A stretch of DNA of 64,000 nucleotides from Clostridia bacterium (GTDB taxonomy: Bacteria; Bacillota; Clostridia; Christensenellales; Aristaeellaceae), in NCBI GenBank assembly GCA_017502305.1, contig JAFVVG010000047.1:1-64000 (forward strand). Direction: 5' to 3'. The position numbers and the translations under genes were made by a program. Below are positions 35,136 through 43,683 of the stretch, piece by piece (within the stretch, counting starts at the first letter, position 1; every line of letters starts with the position of its first letter). The notes beneath the pieces were generated by a model. That model did no database searches. It saw only the letters and a list, made by a program, of their open reading frames with translations, and was not told the DNA's origin.

Positions 35136-36104
35136 TTATTCCTCCCGGGGCACGGTGGGATCCGCGGTGACAAAATAGAGCATGCCGCCGATGCTGCGGA
35201 TCTTCCCCGTGGAAAGAGAATTGATCTTCTTATAGTTCAGCACCACGGAAGAGGAGCTGCCGCCATCCAGGTTGAAGGCCTGCTGCACGCCCATATCGCC
35301 GCAGAACTCGGCGAACTGGGGGATCGTCAGGCCCACGGAGCCCTTGTTTTCCGGGCCTTCGGTGGCGATGATCAGGTAGCTGAGCTTATCCACCTGGCAG
35401 AAGGCCAGGCGCTGGGCCACCTTCTTGGAGGCGATCTCGTGGAGTACGTCGCCCTTGTCGGAAACGAACTCCGTCTGCTCTACGCCGTCCACCACCAAAG
35501 CGGGGCCGAAGGACAGGGCGTGGATTACCTTGCCCTCAAAGGCGGCGATCTTCTCCGCCGTGGGCTTCTGGATGATGTGGAAGTCGCCCTGGTCGTCGAT
35601 GATCAGCACGTCGTAGCCTTCATCGGGCTTGTTGCGCAACAGTTCGCCGTTGCGGACGATGTAGCCCACGTTGCGGTTCATGAACCAGTCGTCATTGATG
35701 GCCAGCACCGCGCTGACACGCTTGGCGATCACGTCCGGCCGCACCCAGGATTTGGAGGGGTAGGGGTTGGCCAGCTTGGCCCGCAGCTGGGAGGCGTCGG
35801 CGATCTGCACCCAGGTGAGCTGGATGGTGGTATCGAAGGCCCGGGTGTATTCCACCCGAACGGAAATGGTGGGGTCCAGGTAGCCGCCCTTGTCCGGCAG
35901 ATAATTCGCCTTGATGGGGGCATAGGGCACCTTGTCCTCATAGGAGATGGGCTCCACCTGGTCGGCCTCCAGCGTCACGGGCACATAGGTGGGATAGGGC
36001 AAGGCCTCTTCGCTCAGGGCCAGAGGCGTAGCCGAGGGCACCAGCAGCAGCATCAGCACCAGCAGCGCCAGCACCACCAGCACCCGGATCAAGGTCTTCA
36101 TCAT
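35136..36104 (-). CDS. Membrane-anchored phosphodiester glycosidase (NAGPA-domain) protein
   Basis: 322 aa from the ATG at 36104, after AAGGAGG. An N-terminal hydrophobic segment (about 5-25) is a signal anchor or signal peptide. The NAGPA domain (about 110-320) includes VSAVLAINDDWFMNRN, GYIVRNGELLRNKP, ALSFGPALVVDGV and the conserved C-terminal AFNLDGGSSSSVVLN. This family includes the lysosomal uncovering enzyme and bacterial exopolysaccharide or wall phosphodiester glycosidases, so cell-envelope glycan processing is likely. First gene of a four-gene minus-strand operon. Confidence 0.88.
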   Translation of the reverse strand: MMKTLIRVLVVLALLVLMLLLVPSATPLALSEEALPYPTYVPVTLEADQVEPISYEDKVPYAPIKANYLPDKGGYLDPTISVRVEYTRAFDTTIQLTWVQIADASQLRAKLANPYPSKSWVRPDVIAKRVSAVLAINDDWFMNRNVGYIVRNGELLRNKPDEGYDVLIIDDQGDFHIIQKPTAEKIAAFEGKVIHALSFGPALVVDGVEQTEFVSDKGDVLHEIASKKVAQRLAFCQVDKLSYLIIATEGPENKGSVGLTIPQFAEFCGDMGVQQAFNLDGGSSSSVVLNYKKINSLSTGKIRSIGGMLYFVTADPTVPREE

Positions 36105-36149
36105 AAAGGGCAAAGCCTCCTTAATCGTAAACATACCAATACAGCATCC

Positions 36150-36178
36150 ATTATACATAGAAACCCCTTGCTTGTCAA
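36150..36178 (-). promoter_or_regulatory. Perfect consensus promoter of the phosphodiester glycosidase-tdk operon
   Basis: On the minus strand TTGACA (36173-36178), 17-nt spacer, TATAAT (36150-36155). Confidence 0.78.
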
Positions 36179-36201
36179 AGCAATGCGGAAATTGTTCTCT
36201 C

Positions 36202-36230
36202 TTGACAATCCTTGCCAATGCGGCTATCAT
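36202..36230 (+). promoter_or_regulatory. Promoter of the DUF3737 gene
   Basis: TTGACA (36202-36207), 17 nt, TATCAT (36225-36230). It is back-to-back with the divergent consensus promoter at 36150-36178. Confidence 0.65.
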
Positions 36231-36264
36231 CATAGTGCAACATCTGAAGGAGGTTATCCCGAGT

Positions 36265-37125
36265 ATGACCATCATTTCCGGGCAGCAGCTGGACCAGGAG
36301 CGCGCCCTTTATGGCTTGCACGACGCCCGTGTTCAGTCCTGCCGTTTCGAAGGCCCTGCCGACGGCGAATCCGCCCTGAAGGAATGCGGCGGCCTCACCA
36401 TCGAGGACTGCGATTTTATGCTCCGCTACCCCCTGTGGCATGTGAGCGATTCCACCCTGCGAAACTGCCGCATGACGGAAACCTGCCGCGCCGCCCTGTG
36501 GTATGACGATCACCTGACCATCGAAGACTGCGACCTGGGGGGTATCAAAGCCCTGCGTGAGTGCCGGGACGTGCAGCTGGTGGGCGGCAAAGCGAACTCC
36601 TCCGAGTTTGGCTGGATGTCCTCCCGCCTCACGGTGAAGGACTTCACCCTCACCAGCGAGTACCCCTTCCTCCACGTGGAGGATTCCACCTTCACCCGCT
36701 TTCACCTGAAGGGCAAGTATTCCTTCCAGTACGCGAAGAACATCGAATTCCACGATTGCTGCCTGGACACCAAGGACGCCTTCTGGCACGCGGAGAACGT
36801 TACCGTGTACAACAGCGTGGTGAAGGGCGAGTATCTGGCCTGGTATTCCAAGAACCTGAGGCTGGTGAACTGCAAGATCATCGGCACCCAGCCCCTGTGC
36901 TACTGCGAGAACCTGGTGCTGGAAAACTGCGAGATGGAAGGCGCGGACTTCGCCTTTGAAAACTGCACGGTTGACGCGAAGGTGAAGGGCCACATCATCA
37001 GCGTGAAGAACCCCACCCACGGCGTGATCGAGGCGGACAGCATCGGCGAGATCATCTGGGATGAGCACCAGCGCCCCGGCGCGGACTGCCGCATCATTGC
37101 CGGCGGCGTGGAATGGCACAAGTAA
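36265..37125 (+). CDS. DUF3737 family protein (right-handed beta-helix-like)
   Basis: 286 aa from the ATG at 36265, after AAGGAGG. It begins with the family signature ISGQQLDQERALYGLHDARV, then short repeats of about 20 residues with the pattern LRNCRM / LTIEDCDL / LVNCKI / LVLENCEM that predict a beta-helix like pectate lyases. No catalytic residues are defined for the family and no signal peptide is present, so it is probably cytoplasmic with unknown function. Confidence 0.88.
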   Translation: MTIISGQQLDQERALYGLHDARVQSCRFEGPADGESALKECGGLTIEDCDFMLRYPLWHVSDSTLRNCRMTETCRAALWYDDHLTIEDCDLGGIKALRECRDVQLVGGKANSSEFGWMSSRLTVKDFTLTSEYPFLHVEDSTFTRFHLKGKYSFQYAKNIEFHDCCLDTKDAFWHAENVTVYNSVVKGEYLAWYSKNLRLVNCKIIGTQPLCYCENLVLENCEMEGADFAFENCTVDAKVKGHIISVKNPTHGVIEADSIGEIIWDEHQRPGADCRIIAGGVEWHK

Positions 37126-37142
37126 TTTCCCCCAAAACAACG

Positions 37143-37171
37143 GCACAGCGCCCCAAAACGCTGCGCTTTTT
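37143..37171 (+). terminator. Probable terminator after the DUF3737 gene
   Basis: GCACAGCG pairs with CGCTGCGC with one mismatch, followed by TTTTTA. Confidence 0.5.
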
Positions 37172-37285
37172 ACATTTTTCAACGAAAATTCGCAGAAAAT
37201 ACAACTTCTTGTGAACATTTCCGGTGGATGATCCGTCTAATTAGGTGTACAATCGTTTCATCAATATACGGAAGGGGGTACCGCC

Positions 37286-38788
37286 ATGGGCAAAAAGATG
37301 CTTGCGCTTTTGTTTTTGTGGCTGTGCCTCCTTGCGCCCTCCGCCATGGCGGAGGAAACGGAAAACCGGGCCCTGCTGGTGGGATGCGACCGTTTCGTGA
37401 CCCAGGAGGACACCGCGCCAGCCTCTGAAAACAATGTGTTCCGCATGGCGGAGGTGCTTTCCGGCGGCCGTATGAACCTGGAAAAGCTTATCACCCGCAA
37501 GAATGAGGTGGATTCTGCCCAGGAGCTGGAAGAGCTGATCCGGGCAGCCTTTTCCGAAGCGGACGAGAACGACGTGAGCTATTTTTATATCAGCACCCAC
37601 GGCCTGTGGGAGCAGGGCCAGCCCAACGGGGATATGGTGCTGCTGCTTTCCGACGGCCGGCACGAGAACGCCGTGACCGCCGGCATGCTCCGGGCCATGT
37701 TTGACCAGATCAAGGGCACCAAGGTGCTGATCATCGACGCCTGCCACGCCGGTGCCATGATCGGCAAGGGCGTGCACGCACCCTTTGATAATGTGTTCCA
37801 GGGCAGCGAGTATAAGGTGATCTGCTCCTCCGGCGGGGCGGAGGAAAGCTGGTTCTGGTCCGGCATGGAGGAAGGCGAGGCCATGGTGGGTGCGGGCTAT
37901 TTCTCCGGGGCTGTGGTGCGGGGGCTGTCCTCCAAGGGCGGCTACGGCGCCGACAGCAACCGTGACGGCCTCATCACCCTGACGGAGCTGAAGCGCTATC
38001 TCTACGATCACCACGGTGCTTCCACCGTGCAGACTTATCCTGAGGAAGACGATTTCCCCATCATGACCTATGACGCGGACAGCTACACCGGCCGCCGCCG
38101 CGACGCCTCCCTGGAGGGCATCAGCTTCGAGGGAGACGTGCTTACCCCTGAGGATCCCGCCGTGGCCTTTTCCTTCACGGTGCAGAGCCCGGTGCAGGTA
38201 GCCTATCAGCTGATCTACCAGCGGGAAGGTCGCTGGGATTTTGACAACAGCCAGCTTACCTACGACAATGCCGAGCGCTTCGGCGCTTACGGCGACCTGC
38301 GGGGCATGCTCTCCCCGGGCATGAAGCAGCGGGCTCTGACCCTGGAGCTTACCGACGCGGACAGCTACGGCTATGCCCTTTTGCAGATCATCACCCAGTC
38401 CGACGGCACGCCGGCGCTGGTGTCTTCCCGGGCGCTTTGCGTGCCGCCCGCTTCCGGGGATCCGGACCTTGCCATCACGCCTCAGGCCTCGTTCTGCCCC
38501 AGCCAGTATGAGGAGCTGGGTTTCACCGTGCAGCATGCTTTTCCCTGCGAGCTTACCGTGACCATTGTGGATGCCCGGGGCAAAACCGTCCGCCGCCTGG
38601 CTTCCCGCCAGGCCAGCCGCCCCCAGCAGCTTGTGCCCCGGGGCAGCTCCTTCTGCTGGAACGGCCGCCGCGCCAATGGCGAGCTGGCGCCGCCCGGGGA
38701 TTACAGCATCCGGGTGAAGGCCTATGTGGGCGAGGAAACCTACGAAGCCTTGTATGAGGGGATCCTGCTCCTTGAGCCGGTGGGCTGA
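37286..38788 (+). CDS. Secreted caspase-like (peptidase C14-type) protein with EF-hand-like loop and FlgD-like Ig domain
   Basis: 500 aa. A signal peptide (about 1-22) leads into the caspase fold: NRALLVGCDRF, the His motif YFYISTHGLW (His105) and the Cys motif VLIIDACHAGAM (Cys153). An EF-hand-like loop, DSNRDGLITLTE (223-234), follows. Residues about 260-500 form beta-sandwich modules, the last resembling a FlgD Ig-like domain (VTIVDARGKTVRRLA; GELAPPGDYSIRVKA). Same core layout as the protein at 6969 but with no LRR and a longer C-terminus. It has a GGAGG-type site before the ATG and a weak promoter (TACAAT at 37249-37254). Substrate unknown. Confidence 0.87.
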   Translation: MGKKMLALLFLWLCLLAPSAMAEETENRALLVGCDRFVTQEDTAPASENNVFRMAEVLSGGRMNLEKLITRKNEVDSAQELEELIRAAFSEADENDVSYFYISTHGLWEQGQPNGDMVLLLSDGRHENAVTAGMLRAMFDQIKGTKVLIIDACHAGAMIGKGVHAPFDNVFQGSEYKVICSSGGAEESWFWSGMEEGEAMVGAGYFSGAVVRGLSSKGGYGADSNRDGLITLTELKRYLYDHHGASTVQTYPEEDDFPIMTYDADSYTGRRRDASLEGISFEGDVLTPEDPAVAFSFTVQSPVQVAYQLIYQREGRWDFDNSQLTYDNAERFGAYGDLRGMLSPGMKQRALTLELTDADSYGYALLQIITQSDGTPALVSSRALCVPPASGDPDLAITPQASFCPSQYEELGFTVQHAFPCELTVTIVDARGKTVRRLASRQASRPQQLVPRGSSFCWNGRRANGELAPPGDYSIRVKAYVGEETYEALYEGILLLEPVG

Positions 38789-38806
38789 TCCACCGGCTTT
38801 TCTTTT
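38775..38806 (+). terminator. Terminator overlapping the stop of the caspase-like gene
   Basis: AGCCGGTGG (38775-38783) pairs with CCACCGGCT (38790-38798), followed by TTTCTTTT. The stem spans the stop codon. Confidence 0.82.
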
Positions 38807-38848
38807 CACGAAAATTGCGAAAAACATCGAAATCGTTTTACAAACGGG

Positions 38849-38877
38849 TTGACATTGTAGGGTCTGGGCGTTATACT
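38849..38877 (+). promoter_or_regulatory. Promoter of the AraC-family gene
   Basis: TTGACA (38849-38854), 17 nt, TATACT (38872-38877). Confidence 0.75.
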
Positions 38878-38915
38878 GGACATAATGGAAAATGTATGAT
38901 TTGGGAGGGAGCGCC

Positions 38916-39815
38916 ATGGAGTCCTATCTGTTCGCAGGTGTTGAGGCAGCGGCCGATACCTTGGTCGTGGAGGGCTGGCACAAGCCCGGCAGCCTGACCC
39001 GGTCCAGCGGCGCGTGGATTCATGCCGCCGGCAGCGCCATGCTGGAGGCGGGCAAATATACCATCAAACCCCACGACCAGTGGGTGTGGCTTGCCGTGGG
39101 CGAGGGCACCATGAAGCTTACCTGGGAGGGCGCGGAGCTTCAGCTGAAAACCGAGCAGACCTGCTTCCTTCCCGCCGGCGAAAAGACCGGCACCCTCGAG
39201 GTGGAGGGCCAGGCGCGTTGCCTGTGGATTGCCCTGGAAGGCCCCCTGGCGCCTATGGTGGTGCGCAAAATGGGCGCGCTGCTGCACATGCCCCTGAAGC
39301 AGGGCGCTCTGCCCAGCCAGATGTACCTGGCCAAGCAGATTGTGCAGGTGATGGTGCGCCATTCCGGCACCGGCGACGCCACCTACCAGCTCCAGCACCT
39401 GATGTACGGCATGCTGGCCAGCCATTGGGGACAGCCTGTGGCCATGGACGCCATGCTCTCCCACGAGATCGCCAAGGTGGTGGATACGCTCCGTGCCAAC
39501 CAGTATAAAGACAACTTCTCCCTGGCGGAAATGGCTGCTATTTCCCGTATGCCCATGGAAACCTTCCGCAAGCGCTTCGTGAGCGAGGTGGGCATGCCGC
39601 CCCTCTCCTATGTGCTGCATTGCAAGATGGAACGGGCCAAGGAACTCCTGCGCGAACAGGATTACACCGTGCGCCAGGCCGGCGTGGAGGTGGGCATGCA
39701 GGATCCCTACCACTTCTCCAAGCAGTTCAAGAACATTGTGGGCATCAGCCCCTCGGCCTTTATGAAGCAGGCCGCCAAGCCCGACGCCACCATCCGCAAG
39801 AACGTCAAAAAATAA
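38916..39815 (+). CDS. AraC-family transcriptional regulator
   Basis: 299 aa from the ATG at 38916, preceded by GGGAGGGAG. The N-terminal half (about 1-120) is a cupin-like sensing domain. The C-terminal HTH_18/AraC domain (about 190-285) has NFSLAEMAAISRMPMETFRKRF and the second helix-turn-helix TVRQAGVEVGMQDPYHFSKQF with the usual FKNIVGISPSAF ending. It probably responds to a sugar or other small ligand. It is followed by a terminator and the tandem paralogue pair. Confidence 0.92.
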   Translation: MESYLFAGVEAAADTLVVEGWHKPGSLTRSSGAWIHAAGSAMLEAGKYTIKPHDQWVWLAVGEGTMKLTWEGAELQLKTEQTCFLPAGEKTGTLEVEGQARCLWIALEGPLAPMVVRKMGALLHMPLKQGALPSQMYLAKQIVQVMVRHSGTGDATYQLQHLMYGMLASHWGQPVAMDAMLSHEIAKVVDTLRANQYKDNFSLAEMAAISRMPMETFRKRFVSEVGMPPLSYVLHCKMERAKELLREQDYTVRQAGVEVGMQDPYHFSKQFKNIVGISPSAFMKQAAKPDATIRKNVKK

Positions 39816-39820
39816 AGCTT

Positions 39821-39850
39821 TCCGCCGCTGTGACAAGCGGCGGATTTTTA
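39821..39850 (+). terminator. Terminator after the AraC gene (copy 1 of a duplicated cassette)
   Basis: TCCGCCGCT (39821-39829) pairs with AGCGGCGGA (39836-39844), followed by TTTTTA. The same hairpin recurs at 42163-42190. Confidence 0.85.
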
Positions 39851-39879
39851 TTGCAATATAAGCAATTTGCCTGTATAAT
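39851..39879 (+). promoter_or_regulatory. Promoter of paralogue 1 (copy 1 of a duplicated cassette)
   Basis: TTGCAA (39851-39856), 17 nt, TATAAT (39874-39879), immediately after the terminator's T-run. The same promoter recurs at 42193-42221. Confidence 0.72.
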
Positions 39880-39926
39880 AAAGGTGATTGCCAAGCAATT
39901 CTGATCGAACAAAAGAGGTGTCTGTT

Positions 39927-42146
39927 GTGAAGAAGATTATCACGATGCTGGTTGTACTCGTGCTGGCGATGGCGCTTTCCCTGTCTGCCGTGGCGGAAAG
40001 CGTGCTGGCGGAGGAATTCCATGCCGCGTGGGACACGTTCCTTGCCATGGAGGCGACCATGCCGGAGAATGCGGAGCCAGGCAAGGTTTCCAGGGCTACC
40101 ACCCTGCGGATCTTCAATTCCAACCTGCAGCTGACCCTGCCCACCGGCTGCAGCCTGTACAGCGCCACCTCCACGGCTGCCTATTACGTGGATTCCCAGA
40201 CGGGGCTGATGTTTGGCATCAGCAAAATGGAGAGCTATGCTTCCATTGCCGACTGGAAGGCCGTGTTGGAGTATGAGGGACAGGACGTCAGCTATGGCTA
40301 TATCAACGATGTGCTCTCGGTGATCGGCCTGACCTATGATTCCGGCTATCAGGTGAGCTGCTTTGCCAACAGCGGCAGCACCAGCTATCTGATTATGTGC
40401 ACCGGCGCCACCTATGACCAGGCCCTCTACTTCATCGACATCCTGGACACCCTGTGCATTGCGTCCAGCACGGCGCCTACGGCCACGCCTACCGCTGCGC
40501 CTGCTTCCACACCCACCGCTGCGCCTTCTGCCGGACAGCTGGAGCTGACGCAGGAATATCAGATCCTGGGTTCCGGTACGGCGGTTAACCTTACCGCTGA
40601 TATGATCCTGAAGTCCAGCAGCGATACCGCCGCCCAGTGGCACAGCCCTGCGGGCAATGTGAACCTGTTCTTCAATAAGTCCAGCACCGCTCACACTTCG
40701 CTGTTCCTTTCCTCTATGGAGAGTGTTTGGAAAGACATGGGGCTGACCACCGGTTACTATAACTACGATGGTATTACCACGCTGGCTTGCTATGGCCAGG
40801 TGGAAACCGGCTGGGTGCTCTATGCCTACTATAACGATAACAACTGCGGTTATACCATCAGCACCACTGACCGTACGAAGGATGAGATTCTCCTGGTGGC
40901 GCAGATTTTGGATACGCTGCATCAATATGATCCCACGGCCAATACGCCTACGCCCGCGCCCACGACGGCGCCTACCGCCGCGCCTTCGGACAGCATCACA
41001 ACAACCGTTCTGAATACCGGGTATTATATTACCCTGCCGGCCGGTTCCGCAAAACTTCTTGATACAGCCGACTCGGTCATGTGGGAAGTGCCTGTGCAGA
41101 CGAACGATTCGGTGATGATGATTTTCAAACTTTCGCTGAATGCCAGCCTGAGCAGCCTGAAGACCACCTATATCAACAAGGGCTGGAGTGCCTTTGACGT
41201 GAGTGTCAACGGGATCAGCACGGTACAGGTGGAGAAAGGCTCTGTCTCCTCTGGCACAAAGGACGTGACTGTATTCTTCCAGGCGGGCAGCAATGTCTAT
41301 TCCATCCAAGCTACAGGAATGAATCAGGAAAGGCTGACAGCCTTCCGCACGGCGGTCAAAACGCTTTCGGCAACGGCGCCTGTGGTGACTGCCACCCCTG
41401 CGCCCACCACGGTGCCTACCGCCGTGCCCACTGCCGCGCCTACCGCTACCCCGGTCCCGGGCTCTTATGTGACCGTACCCCTGCGGGATTCCGGCCTGGA
41501 GCTGTATCTGGACGCCTCCGCTTACCTTTCCAACAGCGATGATTCCAGGGACTATTGGTATGACAAAACCAACAGGCTGAGCTTTTTCCTGTATGCCGAG
41601 GATAGCTATACCACGCTGAACGCTGCTGCCGAGTTCTTTACCGATACCATGAAGTACGACCTGGAGTGGATCGTTTATAATGACATCCCCGGCTTCCGGG
41701 CCAGCAAGGTGAACTCCTATGATGCTGATCTGCACAGTGTAAGATACTATTTCAGTGCTGACGGACAGATTTACTATGTATCCGCCGCTTCGCTGAAAAC
41801 CGCCGCTCTTGCCACCTTTGATAAGTACATCCGCACTATCCACTGGGCGGATAACAACCATGGCACGCTGCGGCTTCCTGCCGGCCTCACCCAGGTGGAA
41901 TATCTCTCCTTCCATAATACGGATGCCTACAAGGTTGTTGTTCCCCATGGCTGTACCTCCATCGAGACCTATGCCTTTGCTTCCGCGGACAAGCTGACCA
42001 TTGCGGAGATTCCCGCCACGGTGACGCAAATCAGCGTTACCGCCTTCGAAAACTGCGCCGATGAACTGACCATCGTGGCCCCTGCGGGCAGCTACGCCCA
42101 GACTTTCGCCGGCAACAACGGCTATCACTTCTGTGCCGCAGAGTAA
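39927..42146 (+). CDS. Secreted multi-domain protein with P/T/A-rich linkers and C-terminal LRR_5 motif (paralogue 1)
   Basis: 739 aa with a GTG start, 6 nt after AGAGGTG; a TTG at 39888 is in frame but has no such site. A signal peptide (about 1-24) is followed by a first domain to about residue 178, then three more domains joined by proline/threonine/alanine-rich linkers (repeats of TPTAAP type at about 180-197, 335-350 and 488-512). The C-terminus carries an LRR_5-like unit (LTIAEIPATVTQISVTAFENC) and ends GNNGYHFCAAE. The domains have no family I recognise. It is a tandem paralogue of the next gene, which lacks the middle domains. Likely a surface-exposed binding protein; function unknown. 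Confidence 0.8.
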   Translation: MKKIITMLVVLVLAMALSLSAVAESVLAEEFHAAWDTFLAMEATMPENAEPGKVSRATTLRIFNSNLQLTLPTGCSLYSATSTAAYYVDSQTGLMFGISKMESYASIADWKAVLEYEGQDVSYGYINDVLSVIGLTYDSGYQVSCFANSGSTSYLIMCTGATYDQALYFIDILDTLCIASSTAPTATPTAAPASTPTAAPSAGQLELTQEYQILGSGTAVNLTADMILKSSSDTAAQWHSPAGNVNLFFNKSSTAHTSLFLSSMESVWKDMGLTTGYYNYDGITTLACYGQVETGWVLYAYYNDNNCGYTISTTDRTKDEILLVAQILDTLHQYDPTANTPTPAPTTAPTAAPSDSITTTVLNTGYYITLPAGSAKLLDTADSVMWEVPVQTNDSVMMIFKLSLNASLSSLKTTYINKGWSAFDVSVNGISTVQVEKGSVSSGTKDVTVFFQAGSNVYSIQATGMNQERLTAFRTAVKTLSATAPVVTATPAPTTVPTAVPTAAPTATPVPGSYVTVPLRDSGLELYLDASAYLSNSDDSRDYWYDKTNRLSFFLYAEDSYTTLNAAAEFFTDTMKYDLEWIVYNDIPGFRASKVNSYDADLHSVRYYFSADGQIYYVSAASLKTAALATFDKYIRTIHWADNNHGTLRLPAGLTQVEYLSFHNTDAYKVVVPHGCTSIETYAFASADKLTIAEIPATVTQISVTAFENCADELTIVAPAGSYAQTFAGNNGYHFCAAE

Positions 42147-42162
42147 AGGGGAAAATAGCAAA

Positions 42163-42190
42163 TCCGCCGCTGTGACAAGCGGCGGATTTT
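42163..42190 (+). terminator. Terminator after paralogue 1 (copy 2 of the duplicated cassette)
   Basis: TCCGCCGCT (42163-42171) pairs with AGCGGCGGA (42178-42186), followed by TTTT. Identical hairpin to 39821-39844. Confidence 0.85.
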
Positions 42191-42192
42191 TA

Positions 42193-42221
42193 TTGCAATA
42201 TAAGCAATTTACCTGTATAAT
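42193..42221 (+). promoter_or_regulatory. Promoter of paralogue 2 (copy 2 of the duplicated cassette)
   Basis: TTGCAA (42193-42198), 17 nt, TATAAT (42216-42221). From the terminator through the first codons the sequence is nearly identical to 39821-39960. Confidence 0.72.
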
Positions 42222-42268
42222 AAAGATGATTGCCAAGCAATTCTGATCGAACAAAAGAGGTGTCTGTT

Positions 42269-43573
42269 GTGAAGAAGATTATCACGATGCTGGTTGTGCT
42301 CATGCTGGCGATGGCGTTCTCCCTTTCTGCCGTGGCGGAAAGCGCGTTGGAGGAAGAATTCCATGCCGCGTGGGACGCGTTCCTTGCCATGGAGGCGACC
42401 ATGCCGGAGAATGCGGAGCCAGGCAAGGTTTCCAGAGCCACCACCCTGCGGATCTTCAATTCCGACCTGCAGCTGACCCTGCCCACCGGCTGCAGCCTGT
42501 ACAGCTCTACCTCCACGGACGCTTATTATGTGGATTCTCAGACGGGGCTGCTGTTTGCCGTCAGCAAGATGGAGAACTATGGATCCATCGCTGATTGGAA
42601 GGCCGTGCTGGAATATGCCGGCCAGGACGTCAGCTATGGCTATATCAACGATGTGCTCTCGGTGATCGGCCTGACCTATGATTCCGGTTACCAGGTGAGC
42701 TGCTTTGTCAACAGCGGTTATACCACCTATCTGATCATGTGCGCTGGCGCCACCTATGACCAGGCCCTCTACTTCATCGACATCCTGGACACCCTGTGCC
42801 TTGCGTCCGGCACGGCGCCTACCGCGACGCCCACCGCAGCACCCACGGCCACGCCGGTTCCCGGCGTCTATCAGGATGTGCTTGTATGCGATTCCGGACT
42901 TGCGCTGAATATGGATCCTAATATTGCTTTCGCAGGCTCTGATTCAGGAACTGACAACTGGTACGATCGAACAAATGACCTGGATTTTTACATTTCCGAA
43001 GTGGACTACATTGATTCGCTGAACGATGCGGCGGCGTTATACAGCGACGATGTCTATGACGATAACGGCAAGCTTGTTTATAGCGTCCACAGCCTTGACT
43101 GGATTGTCTATAACGATGTTCCCGGACTGCGTGCTGTTATGGCAGATGCAGAGTATCCCGGATGGTACTTCATGGAGTATTTCTTCTGCGCGGACGGGAA
43201 AATCTACAGTATCTATTGCGGATACAACAGCAAACCCGCTATTGTTGACTACTATATGCGCACTATTCACTGGATGGATGACGATCGCGGTACGCTGAAG
43301 CTTCCCGGTGATATCACCACGGTGGAGTCCCGTGCTTTCTATAAGTCCGACGCATATAAGGCGGAAATCCCCTATGGCTGCATCTCCATCGGATCCTACG
43401 CGTTTGCTTACAGCGATGGTCTGATCGTTGCGGAACTGCCCGCCACGGTTACCAGCATCGACAACACGGCCTTCCTGGGCTGCAGCGGCGAACTGACTAT
43501 CGTGGCGCCTGCAGGCAGCTACGCCCAGACCTTCGCCGGCAACAACGGCTATCACTTCTGTGCGGCGGAATAA
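42269..43573 (+). CDS. Secreted protein with P/T/A-rich linker and C-terminal LRR_5 motif (paralogue 2)
   Basis: 434 aa with a GTG start after AGAGGTG. The signal peptide and first domain (to about 178) are almost identical to paralogue 1, including at DNA level. One short linker (TAPTATPTAAPTATPVPG) leads directly to a domain homologous to the last domain of paralogue 1, which is much more divergent, and then to the same LRR_5-like end (GNNGYHFCAAE). It therefore looks like paralogue 1 with its two middle domains missing. Function unknown. Confidence 0.82.
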   Translation: MKKIITMLVVLMLAMAFSLSAVAESALEEEFHAAWDAFLAMEATMPENAEPGKVSRATTLRIFNSDLQLTLPTGCSLYSSTSTDAYYVDSQTGLLFAVSKMENYGSIADWKAVLEYAGQDVSYGYINDVLSVIGLTYDSGYQVSCFVNSGYTTYLIMCAGATYDQALYFIDILDTLCLASGTAPTATPTAAPTATPVPGVYQDVLVCDSGLALNMDPNIAFAGSDSGTDNWYDRTNDLDFYISEVDYIDSLNDAAALYSDDVYDDNGKLVYSVHSLDWIVYNDVPGLRAVMADAEYPGWYFMEYFFCADGKIYSIYCGYNSKPAIVDYYMRTIHWMDDDRGTLKLPGDITTVESRAFYKSDAYKAEIPYGCISIGSYAFAYSDGLIVAELPATVTSIDNTAFLGCSGELTIVAPAGSYAQTFAGNNGYHFCAAE

Positions 43574-43585
43574 GCCGGTCACAGC

Positions 43586-43614
43586 GCCCCATGCCATATG
43601 GTATGGGGCTTTTT
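43586..43614 (+). terminator. Terminator after paralogue 2
   Basis: GCCCCATGCC pairs with GGTATGGGGC (one wobble) around ATAT, followed by TTTTT. Confidence 0.82.
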
Positions 43615-43628
43615 GCATGGGAGAGTTC

Positions 43629-43657
43629 TTGCTTTTTTACAGCGCATGGCGTATGAT
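43629..43657 (+). promoter_or_regulatory. Promoter of the serine hydrolase gene
   Basis: TTGCTT (43629-43634), 17 nt, TATGAT (43652-43657). Confidence 0.6.
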
Positions 43658-43683
43658 AGGCATAACAAGGAGGGATCGTTCCG

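Noticed and set aside
38871..42254. 1127-codon minus-strand open frame
   Set aside because: It runs antisense through the AraC gene and paralogue 1, crossing a terminator and promoter; low-complexity translation with no family features.
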